From Suillus spraguei (taxonomy: Eukaryota > Basidiomycota > Agaricomycetes > Boletales > Suillaceae): DNA of 64,000 nt. Shown here one piece after another: positions 48,065 to 57,965 of this stretch. Numbering within the stretch: the first letter of the stretch is position 1; each line of letters starts with the position of its first letter. Location of the stretch: assembly GCA_016800925.1 (NCBI GenBank), contig JABCPU010000193.1:60418-124417 (forward strand), in the 5' to 3' direction. Both the position numbers and the translations under genes were made by a program. Under the pieces are notes generated by a model, which worked only from the letters and a program-made list of their open reading frames with translations, was not told the DNA's origin and searched no databases.

Positions 48065-51000
48065 ATGAAGTGCAACACCTGTGGCATGCTGTTTGAAGCT
48101 GAAAATAAGTCCAAATACATCACTCATAGTAGAAAATGCATGCAGGAAGGATCATTCACCTTGGGAGATCAAAACATCTCAGTGCAGAGAAATGATGATG
48201 GATTATTTCTTTGCTACTGCTCTCAACCCAGCTGTCCAAAAAAGGGGTTTGCAACCATCACTGGTTTGAAAAAACATATGAAAAAAGCAAAGTCCACTTG
48301 GGTAGGTCCAGAAGGCAAGGCAACAAAGGTGATGTCTTTCATTCACTCCAGCATCCATACATGCTGACTAAGCAGTATTTCCAGTCCACTGATGAGCAAA
48401 GAAGCTCTGTAAGTAAAGTTCTGAATAAGAGCTCGATCTGTTATTCAACATCTCACTTTGAACCTCAAGTCACACTCATCAGCAAATCATGCAATCGACT
48501 CAGAGCAGATGATAGTGTCACCATCGCTCGAACCTCAAATGGTAAATGGATCATTGAAACACGAATGATTTAATGCTCATTTTCAATAACAAGGCATTTC
48601 ACGATGCATCTGATGAAGACCTGCAAATGTTGGAACACAGGGAATCGAGATCCTTGAGCCCCGGCACCCTCGAGGCAAGCACTCACAAAACATGAGATCG
48701 ATGATCGCAAACTAACATCATCTGCAGTCTATGACAGAAGTCGAGTCAGATGCGCAGCTAAAGGCCAGCGATCTGCAGTCTGATACTGCAAACAAGCGGG
48801 CGCCCGCTTATTCTGCATCTGAGGTGCATGCAGATGCTTCAAGATCCATCCATAATGAGTTTCTAAAGACCCTCAATCTGACGATGCAAGAAGAGCTTCG
48901 CATTCTCTGCTGCGAGATCTGTCAGGTCGCTATTCCACAGGATGCCGCCAAGACTCACATCACAAAGGAGCATTCACGGACGATATTCGATGCGGTCAAA
49001 TTTAAGAAAGCGGTGAGAGAGTTGGGCATATCATCAGATCTCCCTGCACTATCAGGTCCAAGATCATGGGTCAAAGGACTTGCAGTGCATGATGCATTTG
49101 CTTGCAGTCACTGCAACAAAGTCGTGACTAGCTTGAAATACATGCGCATGCATCATTCAGAAGCGCATAAAGAAACCATAATGCCACAGGAGTGGAGGGC
49201 ATGCAAAGCTCAGCGACTGAGAAATGGGGGGCCTGGCACGCATCAGGTCTATTGGGAGATGAAGGATCACATCAAGCCTCAAGTCCCTCACCAAGGGCTC
49301 ATTCAATCGATCATGAAAGAAATAGAGTCCGTCCTTCGAGTCATAGAGGCACCCGGAGACAAACGAATGGTCAGTCCATGGCTGCTCACGACACGCTGGC
49401 ATCAGTATCTGGTCGGACAGCGGCCGCAAGATCTAATGAACTTGGTGGCCATACCGAAGGGGAACGATGACCGGATGCCTCTCCTGAAGGAGAATGTCGA
49501 AGCATACTACGACAGTGCTCTGGCTCTACTGCACATGATGGACGAGCTTACTCTTCAAAGACTGAATTCACCTGATCCACAAAAAGAGTGAGTTCCCCAC
49601 CATGAAAAACAAAACAAGCGGGCGTCCGCTTATTTTTTTTTATCACCACTCCAGGGGCATCTCGAACACGCCATTTCACGCGCACCAAAACAAGGAGACG
49701 ATGCAGAAATACATACTGCCGATCGTATCCTTGTTGGCGATGCTGATGCGAAGCAACCCCTCAGAACCATTTCATTTTGAGAAGTCCAAGGATCTGGAGG
49801 ATGCGACGAAAGCCCTGCAGATTAGGTTGGACCTCGGAGCAGATCCAGAAATCATATCAATGCACATCCACAGAATCCTCACGTCGATATGGACGACGCG
49901 ATGGACGCAGACAGATGAAAATCCTATCGCCGATCCCACAGAGCTGTGTCTGGCGCTGCTCACGGTGCAGAGAGATGGCTCATTCAAAGAGGCAAAAGAT
50001 GTGACTGGGATCATAGCCAAAGATGAGTTCTGCATGCGGGCAACTTTTGTGAGGGAAATCAGAGATAGACTGGCCACAGGGATGGCAGCAGACCAGGAAG
50101 AAGCTTGCAATGCTTTGGAGCCTTGGTTCACAGAAAAGAAATACTCAACGTTTTCACGTCTCAGATCCCTGCAGCACCGTGCCTCGAGCATCGCATTCAC
50201 GACCAACAGCCTTCCACGCATCTATTGGACGGACACGGTTCATTGGCGCACGATGCTGTACAAAGGCAATAGGATAGACCTCGACGACGTCTGCAGGATG
50301 TTTGTGGCGATAGAAGAGAGACTGGTGGAGGTATGGGAAGAGACGGTGCTGATGAACGTCAAGATCAGGACAGACTACGACTTCATCGCCGACGATCTGA
50401 CCAACACAGACGTGGGCTACTCCTTCCTCACCGACGCGCGAAATGAATGTTTTTCCAGAAGAGATCGGTTATTGGAGTCATTCTTTAGCGATGAGAAGAT
50501 CCTCGAGCACTTTTCTGTGGTCAGGGAGGGCGAGCTGGTATGGAACCGAGGAAGACTCGTAGACTGGCTGCAAGCCTACGCCGAGCTTCACAGCCTTCTG
50601 CTACTGCGATGCGAGATGCTGAGTGGCTCACCAGCCAGAGGAACGGAACTGACGGCCATGATGTATCGCAACACCTCCACTCGCACGACCCGCAGCCTAG
50701 TAGCGATGGGCAAGCACATCACGATACTCTGCATGTACTCAAAGACGAGCGCTCTGACGCAACAGGACAAGCTCATACCGCATAGCTTGGATGCAGTGAC
50801 CAGCGACATCTTAATCCAGGATCTCACTTTGGCCAGGCCTTTTGCAGAATTTGCGGCTCACATCTGCTTTCCCAACGACACGACCATCAAGGACAGGTAT
50901 CGCAACCAGCTCTTTGTCAACTTTCGAAAATCGTTCGACTCCACGCATCTGTCCGCAGTCATGACGCACCACAGCCTACCTCATCTCAACTACAGCATGA

Positions 51001-51960
51001 CGATAAACCCCTGGAGGCACATACACACAGCATGGAAGCGCAAATTCAAGTGTGGCATGGAAGAGTTGATAGAGGGAACAGCAGAAGATGATGTGGATGC
51101 CCTGCAGGCCGGTCACAGCAGGTCCACAGAGAATCGGGTGTATGGACTCAGCATGCAGACCATCGCTACAGCACCAGAGGACGTGCTCCCTCTTTTTTTG
51201 AACGCTAGCGTGACATGGCAGACCAAATGCAAGACGGTCCAAGGCGGACGGCTTCTTCCATACCACAAAGCGCGCTCCACAGACTTTGAGAGAATCCAGC
51301 AGAGGCCAGAGAAGGATGAGCGGGCGCGGATGCAGAGCGCTCCAGACAAAGATCTTGGAGCATACAGCATAGATGCCATCGTGCAGAAAGTAGTGGAGCG
51401 ACTGACTCCAGTTCTCACTTCAACCATCCAAGCTGCGATGCCGAAAGCTGTCACTGAGACGTCCAGGAATCATGCGCATGAGCATCAAGGTGAGCGATGA
51501 AATATTATTCTCAGCAGCGACACACTCTGATGCAGGGGAATCAGAATCCCAGATAAGCGCCCGCCCGCCTATTTCAGATGATGAGAATCGAAGTAAGCAT
51601 GCGCACTTGAAGTCGGACAGCAAAGCTGATAAGCGGGCGCCCGCCTATTTCAGATCCCATCCAGATGACTCCACTGCAGCCAGCCGTCATGAAACCAGAC
51701 GATCAGAATCAAAGTAAGCATCTGCATTCCAAGATCAGCAGCAACACTCTAACGCAGAGGGATCAGATTTGCAAATAAGCGGGCGCCCGCCTATTTCAGA
51801 TTTTGCGCAGACGCCTCTCTCGCAGCCAGCTCATGCAGAAGCATTCATCTCTGAACCAGAGCAGCAACATCCTGACATGGATGCATCGGCATGGCAGATA
51901 AACAGGAGCCCGCCTATCTATATGTTTTCGCGACTACGCCCCCGTAATCGTCACCGTCAC
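48065..51960 (+). CDS. Gene C: zinc-finger protein with tyrosine-recombinase-like domain
   Basis: Exon 48065-48328 encodes a C2HC-type finger (CNTCGMLF, HSRKC). Exons between 48370 and 48730 are short and uncertain. The main exons, about 48731-49587 and 49655-51488, join across an intron 49588-49654 in frame. The first carries two C2H2 fingers (CEICQ...THITKEH and CSHCNK...HHSEAH). The second carries a tyrosine-recombinase-like constellation: Arg in SPARGTELTAM (50634-50660), INPWRHIHTAWKR (about 51002-51040), then QAGHSRSTENRVYGLS with His at 51114 and Tyr at 51141. Family comparison (from memory) links this arrangement to fungal helicase-associated proteins where a RecQ-like helicase follows; none follows here. 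Short phase-1 exons with palindrome-bearing introns continue to about 51920, where the CCGTCCCTGC element begins, so the 3' end is probably lost. Confidence 0.6.
49588..49654 (+). other. Intron of gene C carrying a GC palindrome
   Basis: The 67-nt intron (GTGAGT donor, CCACTCCAG acceptor) joins PDPQKE to GISNTPF in frame. Its middle is the palindrome AAGCGGGCGTCCGCTT with one base off symmetry. Two later introns, about 51595-51653 and 51716-51798, end with the palindrome followed by TATTTCAG. Confidence 0.75.
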
Positions 51961-52300
51961 CGCTCCTGCCTCTTATGGTACCGTCACTGCTTCTTTTTTT
52001 TCCCATCACTCGGATTTTCCTTCCGATGTTACGTTCTCTTTACAGCACCGTCCCTGCGTCACTGCTTCTTTTCTTCTCACAGCCTCCGTCACTGCTTCTT
52101 TTCCATTCCCACACCCGGCGTCACTGGTTCTCTTTACAGCATCGTCACTGCGTCACTGCTGCGTGTCGCCTCCCACGACCTGCAGTCGTCACTGCGTCAC
52201 TGCTGCGTGTCGCCTCCCACGACCTGCAGTCGTCCCTGCTCTCAAAAGGAAACCGTCCCTGCTCTCAAAAGGAAACCGTCCCTGCTCTCAATGGAAACGC
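51931..52300 (+). repeat. CCGTCCCTGC minisatellite element, copy 2
   Basis: This is a pyrimidine-rich sequence with CGTCACTGCTTCTT repeats, a twofold GTGTCGCCTCCCACGACC segment (52168 and 52208), then CGTCCCTGCTCTCAAAAGGA units, ending GGAAACGCGTTTCT just before the GMP synthase start. It resembles copy 1 in front of Sec23. GAAACGCGTTTC (52294-52305) is a perfect 12-bp palindrome that recurs at 52558 and 54052. Confidence 0.75.
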
Positions 52301-52556
52301 GTTTCTCAATCATACAAAATGGCCGAAATACACGATCAGTTCGATACCATCCTTATTCTTGACTTTGGTTCCCAGGTTCGGGATTTGTGTTCTAGCTCAC
52401 ATCGTCTCATATATTGATCATCAGTGTCGGTTTAGTACAGTCATCTCATAACAAGAAGATGTCGTGAATTGAACGTATATGCTGAACTTATGCCGTGTAC
52501 ATCGAAGCTAGCAGATCTCAAGTTCAAACCCAAAGGTTCGCTCGTGTGATGCAGCG

Positions 52557-52784
52557 GGAAACGCGTTTCTGATGCAAAATTCCAGGGATCATCCTTTCCA
52601 GATCTCCATACTCTGTGTACGACGACGATGCACCTCACGCGGACCCTGGTATCTACACTCTGGGTGTTCCTATCCTTGGTATCCGTTATGGCCTCCAGGT
52701 CTGGTTTTCTCGAGCATCATGGTGGACACTAACTCACGCAGGATCCAGGAGCTCTGCTGTAATTATAAGGGACAGGTAGCAAAA
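52557..52784 (+). repeat. 228-bp direct repeat, copy 1
   Basis: It starts at GGAAACGCGTTTCT and ends GGGACAGGTAGCAAAA, covering the GMP synthase exon around [16 protein letters not shown]. The partner is 54051-54278; I see about three base differences, so the duplication is recent. Confidence 0.9.
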
Positions 52785-52855
52785 GTTTTATCACCGGCTA
52801 TTTCGCACGTGTCCAACTCATCGACGCTGATACTGGCCTACGTGACGAACGTTAA

Positions 52856-53838
52856 GCAGGTTTCAATACCGTTTCTGCGGTACTTCAAGCTGCTTCTGCA
52901 GGTCCTCATGCCGTTTCTGCGGTTCTTAAAGCTGCCTCTGCAGGTTTCAATAACGTTTCTGCGGTACTTAAAGCTGCTTCTGCAGGTTCTAATACCGTTT
53001 CTGCGGTACTTAAAGCTGCTTCTGCAGGTCCTCATGCCGTTTCTGCGGTTCTTAAAGCTGCCTCTGCAGGTTTCAATAATGTTTCTGCGGTACTTAAAGC
53101 TGCTTCTGCAGGTTCTAATACCGTTTCTGCGGTACTTAAAGCTGCTTCTGCAGGTCCTCATGCCGTTTCTGCGGTTCTTAAAGCTGCCTCTGCAGGTTTC
53201 AATAATGTTTCTGCGGTACTTAAAGCTGCTTCTGCAGGTTCTAATACCGTTTCTGCGGTACTTAAAGCTGCTTCTGCAGGTCCTCATGCCGTTTCTGCGG
53301 TTCTTAAAGCTGCCTCTGCAGGTTTCAATAATGTTTCTGCGGTACTTAAAGCTGCTTCTGCAGGTTCTAATACCGTTTCTGCGGTACTTAAAGCTGCTTC
53401 TGCAGGTCCTCATGCCGTTTCTGCGGTTCTTAAAGCTGCCTCTGCAGGTCCTCATGCCGTTTCTGCGGTTCTTAAAGCTGCCTCTGCAGGTTTCAATAAC
53501 GTTTCTGCGGTACTTAAAGCTGCTTCTGCAGGTCCTCATGCCGTTTCTGCGGTACTCAAAAGCTGCTTCTGCAGGTCCTCATGCCGTTTCTGCAGTACTT
53601 GAAAGCCGCTTCTGCAAGTCTCTAAACCGTTTCTGCGGTACTTACAAGCTGCTTCTGCAGGTTCTAATACCGTTTCTGCGGTACTTAAAAGCTGCTTCTG
53701 CAGGTCCTCATGCCGTTTCTGCGGTACTCAAAGCTGCTTCTGCAGTCCTCATGCCGTTTCTGCGGTACTTAAAAGCTGCTTTCGCAGGTCCTCATGCCGT
53801 TTCTGCGGTACTTAAAGCTGCCTCTGCAGGTTTTAAGT
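52856..53838 (+). repeat. 42-bp minisatellite, about 23 units, coding-like
   Basis: Units are built on GTTTCTGCGGTACTTAAAGC and TGCTTCTGCAGG plus a variable part. In one frame each encodes 14 residues, A-G-x-x-x-V-S-A-V-L-K-A-A-S, where the variable triplet is FNN, SNT or PHA. These three alternate in order over the central part, giving a 126-bp higher-order repeat. Because 42 is a multiple of three, other frames on both strands stay open too. The last seven units have small indels. A lead peptide RVQLIDADTGLRDERKAG precedes the array in the same frame; its family is unknown. Confidence 0.85.
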
Positions 53839-53964
53839 AACGCGCAGCATTCTTGTGGTCATTTTGATATTTCATGTGGATCTGTGACTTCATGAGCTCC
53901 CAACTTATCTACAACCAAACCTATGCGTTTCAAGGTTTGTTGGCTCGCGATTCATCGGCTCGGA

Positions 53965-54050
53965 ACCACACCGTCCCTGCTCTCGCTGTCGTAACCGTCT
54001 CTGCGTCCCTGCTTCCCTTCTCCAGAAAGGCAACCGTCCCTGCTCTCACT
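53965..54050 (+). repeat. CCGTCCCTGC minisatellite element, copy 3 (short)
   Basis: ACCGTCCCTGCTCTCGCTG, CGTCTCTGCGTCCCTGC and CAACCGTCCCTGCTCTCA stand directly before the second 228-bp copy. Confidence 0.7.
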
Positions 54051-54278
54051 GGAAACGCGTTTCTGACGCAAAATTCCAGGGATCATCCTTTCCGGATCTC
54101 CATACTCTGTGTACGACGACGATGCACCTCACGCGGACCCTGGTATCTACACTCTGGGTGTTCCTATCCTTGGTATCCATTATGGCCTCCAGGTCTGGTT
54201 TTCTCGAGCATCATGGTGGACACTAACTCACGCAGGATCCAGGAGCTCTGCTGTAATTATAAGGGACAGGTAGCAAAA
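54051..54278 (+). repeat. 228-bp direct repeat, copy 2
   Basis: This is the partner of 52557-52784. It is preceded by a short CCGTCCCTGC stretch, and after its end the GMP synthase frame continues with CDNR and a TAA stop. Confidence 0.9.
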
Positions 54279-56149
54279 TGCGATAATCGCTAATACGGGC
54301 TTGCAGAGGTTCAGATTAGCAGGTCCAGTGGATCTGGAAACTCCGTCGATGCCCTGTTCGAAGACTCGGCGATCAGATGCAAGTGCGTGTTTTTCGTTTC
54401 GTCTGTCATAAGCCGAGTTGACTTGCGATAAGGTCTGGATGTCACACGGAGATCAACTGTCTGTTATGCCTCCTGACTTCCATGTCATCTGACGGACGAA
54501 CACTGCTTCCTATGCCGCCATCGCACATAACTCCAAGTCGATTTATGGCATTCAGTTCCATCCAGAGGTGACACATTCACCGCAGGGAAGGCAGCTCATT
54601 GGTCGATTTGTGTTGAATATATGCCAATGCCGACCAAACTGGACAATGGTGAAGTAATCACGGTGCTACGTTTATTGTCATGTTCACAGTGATTGCAGGA
54701 GGAATTTATTGGCAAGGAAATCGTTCGCATCCGAGAGATATGTGGCCCGAAAGGACGTGTGATCGGCGCAGTCAGCGGAGGCGTCGACAGCACTGTTGCA
54801 GCCAAGTTAATGCACGAAGCAATCGGCAACAGGTGCGCCCCTACGTTCTTTTCGTGACTTGTATCTTACTCGCATACCAGATTCCATGCAATCATGGTGG
54901 ACAACGGCGTGCTTCGTCTGAACGAAGCACAACAAGTCGACAACATGCTGAATAAAGATCTTGGCGTCAACCTGACCGTGGTGGATGCCTCTGAGCTCTT
55001 CCTCTCCCGACTTCATGGTGTCGAAGATCCGGAGCAGAAACGTAAGATTATTGGGAACACGTTCATCAACGTTTTCGAGACAGAAGCGTCGAAGATCGAG
55101 GAAGCTCCCGAGAAGGAAGATAATGGAGCGGAGGCAAAGGGGAAGATTGAATGGCTGTTGCAAGGAACGCTATACCCAGATGTCATCGAGAGCGTCAGCT
55201 TTAAGGGCCCTAGTGCAACCATAAAGACACATCACAATGTCGGTGGGCTTCTCAAGGACATGAAGTTGAAGTTAATCGAACCCCTACGCGAGCTCTTCAA
55301 AGGTTCGAATGGTGGAATCCCATATTATTGATTACACTGACCGTTCTACGTAGATGAAGTCCGTGCACTTGGGAGACTTCTGTCGATACCAGCACCTCTG
55401 GGTCAACGTCATCCTTTCCCAGGTCCTGGTCTGGCCATTCGAATCTTGGGTCCCGTCACACGCGAACAAGTGAAGATCCTGCAACAAGCGGATCATATTT
55501 ATATCGAGGAGATCCGCAAGGCGAACCTCTACAATCAAATTAGCCAGGCCATGGCCATCTTGCTTCCGGTGAAAGCTGTAGGCGTGATGGATGACAAGCG
55601 CACATACGAGCAGGTTTGGAGGACGACACACCTCTTTTACTGCCTTAACATATCACACAGGTAATTGCTCTGAGGGCGGTGACGTCGGAAGACTTCATGA
55701 CTGCCGATTGGTATGTTTTGTCTTACTTTTTAGTCCTGTTCGATGCTAACTTGATTTTCAAGGTATGCGTTCCCTCTCGAAGTCTTGCGTCGGATATCGT
55801 CTAACGAAGTAAGTGGGATCAATCGTGTCACTTATGATATATCTTCGAAGCCCCCTGCTGTAAGTCCTGTCATTTTGTCTCATCCGAGTTAAGGTTGATT
55901 TCATTTTTTAGACTGTGGAGTGGCTATGATTGTTGACGACGCAGCGTGAACAAGGAAAACGATACATAGAATATATGTTCAGTATACGTAATTACATAAA
56001 GTCGAAAGTATGCCGACAATGAGACTGTTTGCCTTTGTTGCAGCTGTACAAGTTGTACCTGCGAGCCACAACTTGATATGACAACTATAACGACTGCAAG
56101 GTTGATGGGGCGTCTAAGCCTTTAAATATTTTACAGATAGTCAATTCCG

Positions 56150-57195
56150 TGTAGTCCAACAGCTTTCTGCGGCTTTATCAGCATCCAAGGACTTCATGAG
56201 TTCTCGTCCACAGACTGCCGTCGCCGACAACGCGAAGATTTTCCCGGTCTTTGCAATCAGGCTTGCATCAAAAGACGTCAACGAGTATATAAACACTGCC
56301 AATAAGCTGAAGAACTGGTTGGGTTCTGAGAAAGCGTACTATCCTGACGCTCTACGTAATGTAAGTGTTAGAATTCTCGATCGGCTTGACAGAAGCAAGG
56401 CTCAATAACTACTTTTGACCCCTAACACCAGATCGTTTTGCTCTTCGAGGTGTGTAGATGTAACGCTTTCTGCTCTATTTGTTCATCTTGTACTGGACAG
56501 ATTGCCCACCAGACCTTTACGACAAGGTTTCTCCATATAGAATTGTCAGCAGTGGCCGCGATGGACATATATCAGGCCTTAATTCGCGCCGTGATTCCTT
56601 TCTTGCCGCTTTTCACTGAGGAGGACCTGCAATATACGTGTTGGTTCTCGCCAAGTATTCGGCTGTTTGTCAATTTTGTCACGTAGTCCGACTCCACGAC
56701 TTGATCCAAAGTTCCTCTCGGGTTTCGGCTAGAATCACATATCCTGTCCGAGCTGAAGGCGAAGCCACGGCTCAAGAATACAAGTACGCAGGCATCGTAA
56801 TGGTACAACCTGCCTCGGACTCGCTGCAAAGACCCATCGAATGATCAAGTTGAACTCTGGTATGCCTCTCATAAATCGTTTTCAAACTTTCGTATTACAC
56901 AAACCTTTTGCAGCTCGTCACGGTACCAGGCCATCATACAAGCGTTCGATGATTTCATTGAATCATATATTTATATATAGGCCTCTGGAAGGCTCCCGTA
57001 AGCAGAGTTCAGACTCTGGAATCTTTCCAGAAGAATTCTGCTTCTTTTGACAATCGCGAGGCCCACGTTCTGAGCTTCGCGCCGTACTTCAAGCCCTCAG
57101 CCCGCAGGATTCTGGCTCGATTAGTAAATAAGCATCCAGCCATTCGCCTCCGATGGTTGAGAGCTTCGCAGCATGTCTCAGGGTCTGGCTCGATT
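56150..57195 (+). pseudogene. Broken gene of unrecognised family
   Basis: Coding segments lie in order but in several frames: RVVQQLSAALSASKDFMSSR, IFPVFAIRLASKDVNEYINT and KLKNWLGSEKAYYPDALRN with a GTAAGT donor at 56360; then DCPPDLYDKVSPYRIVSSG and RDGHISGLNSRRDSFLAAF near 56502-56620; then EAHVLSFAPYFKPSARRIL and NKHPAIRLRWLRASQHVSG near 57058-57190. The residue composition is that of a folded helical protein. The pieces cannot be joined into one frame without several breaks. I do not know the family. Confidence 0.45.
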
Positions 57196-57289
57196 GCCAT
57201 TCGCGAGCTAGTACGTCCCTGACCTATCTCACTATAATACTGCGACATAGTCTGCAACGTTTCAATGTTGTCTGCATTTTTTCAGGACA

Positions 57290-57942
57290 ATGTCACCACT
57301 TCTGCCCCTCTCCACGAATATTCATGAACCCCAAAGGCTTTCTCTTGCCCGCAAACTCATTTTGTTAGTCATGTTCTGTCTTACTCAATTTATAGATACC
57401 TTGAGTATGTCGGCTCTCTTATCTGCGATTCCTGCACTTGAGGCATCCATGGGTATGACTGAAATTCAATCCACTTGGGTGTTTAGTGGGTTCCGATTGA
57501 CTTTTTCATCAGTCCTACTTATCGTGCGTGTCCATCCCGTAAAGTCCTGATTTGCACTTCAATGTATAGTTTTAGAGTGGCCGTCTCAGTGACGTATACA
57601 ACCCAAGTTAGTACTGTGCTGCCTAGCATACCTGACGTACATGCTAATCTAATGGTTCATAGAAACTGTATTCATTGGAGGAGTGTCCACTCTTGGTATC
57701 CTCTCGTTGTGCGCAGGATTCGTTTACACCACAGTTCCTATCCTTGTTCTGAGAGCAATCACTGGAATAGGTGATCATTCTCGCTGGTGTGTTGGTTCTG
57801 ACTGATGAAGGTTACTTCTTAGCTTCTGCGATGACGATTCCCTCTGCTCTGAAACTATTGGTCAAGGTATTTCCAGATCCACTCGAACAGGCTCGGGCAG
57901 TAGGGTTCTTTGCAGGCTGTGGTGCGGTGGCCAACAGCACGC
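57290..57942 (+). pseudogene. MFS transporter 5' fragment
   Basis: The first five or so membrane segments of a major-facilitator multidrug-type transporter. From MSPLLPLSTNIHEPQRL it runs to LARKLILLVMFCLTQFIDTL and TWVFSGFRLTFSSVLLI, then after introns SGRLSDVYNP, GILSLCAGFVYTTVPILVLR and ASAMTIPSALKLLVKVFPDP with LEQARAVGFFAGCGAVAN. The introns (about 57522-57575, 57613-57659 and 57772-57824) look normal and I see no stop inside the preserved part. It breaks off at about 57942, where antisense XRN1 sequence begins, so the C-terminal half is missing. Confidence 0.8.
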
Positions 57943-57965
57943 ACCTTTTAGCGGACGGATGTGCA

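Larger units (their letters stand above)
44883..51910. repeat. Dispersed GC palindrome family, about 17 copies
   Basis: The full form is a perfect palindrome of three 8-bp parts: AAATAGCC, core GGGCGCCC, GGCTATTT. Copies of this type lie near 44885, 45340, 45563, 45733, 45882, 46083, 46263, 46454, 46624, 46870 and 46963. A second type replaces the inner flanks (AAGC, core GGGCGCCC, GCTT or GCCT) near 48794, 49615, 51555, 51630 and 51776, with a decayed copy near 51897. The first type lies in the satellite; the second lies in and after gene C, mostly inside introns. A degenerate variant with CCAGGGGCCTGG occurs near 45238, 45465 and 46773. Confidence 0.9.
52319..55931 (+). pseudogene. GMP synthase pseudogene, nearly full length
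   Basis: GMP synthase (glutamine-hydrolysing) makes GMP from XMP. The start MAEIHDQFDTILILDFGSQ lies at 52319. Further pieces are [49 protein letters not shown], the PP-loop [20 protein letters not shown] (about 54768), [72 protein letters not shown] and the end [14 protein letters not shown]...TVEWL. The glutaminase nucleophile Cys (GICYG) is Arg at 52684-52686 and His in the second copy at 54178-54180. Stops TAA at 54291 and TGA at 54490 interrupt it, and a 228-bp duplication plus minisatellite insertion splits the N-terminal domain. The synthetase half is still open across its introns. Confidence 0.92.

Noticed and set aside
31798..51960. Identification of the locus as a Starship, KDZ element or Helitron
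   Set aside because: No DUF3435 captain, KDZ transposase or Rep/helicase motif was recognised; only a recombinase-like domain of a different zinc-finger family is visible.
52572..53840. A 422-codon plus-strand frame and a 233-codon minus-strand frame rich in Leu/Arg
   Set aside because: Both are products of the 42-bp repeat, whose length is divisible by three. The first starts within the GMP synthase pseudogene in another frame.
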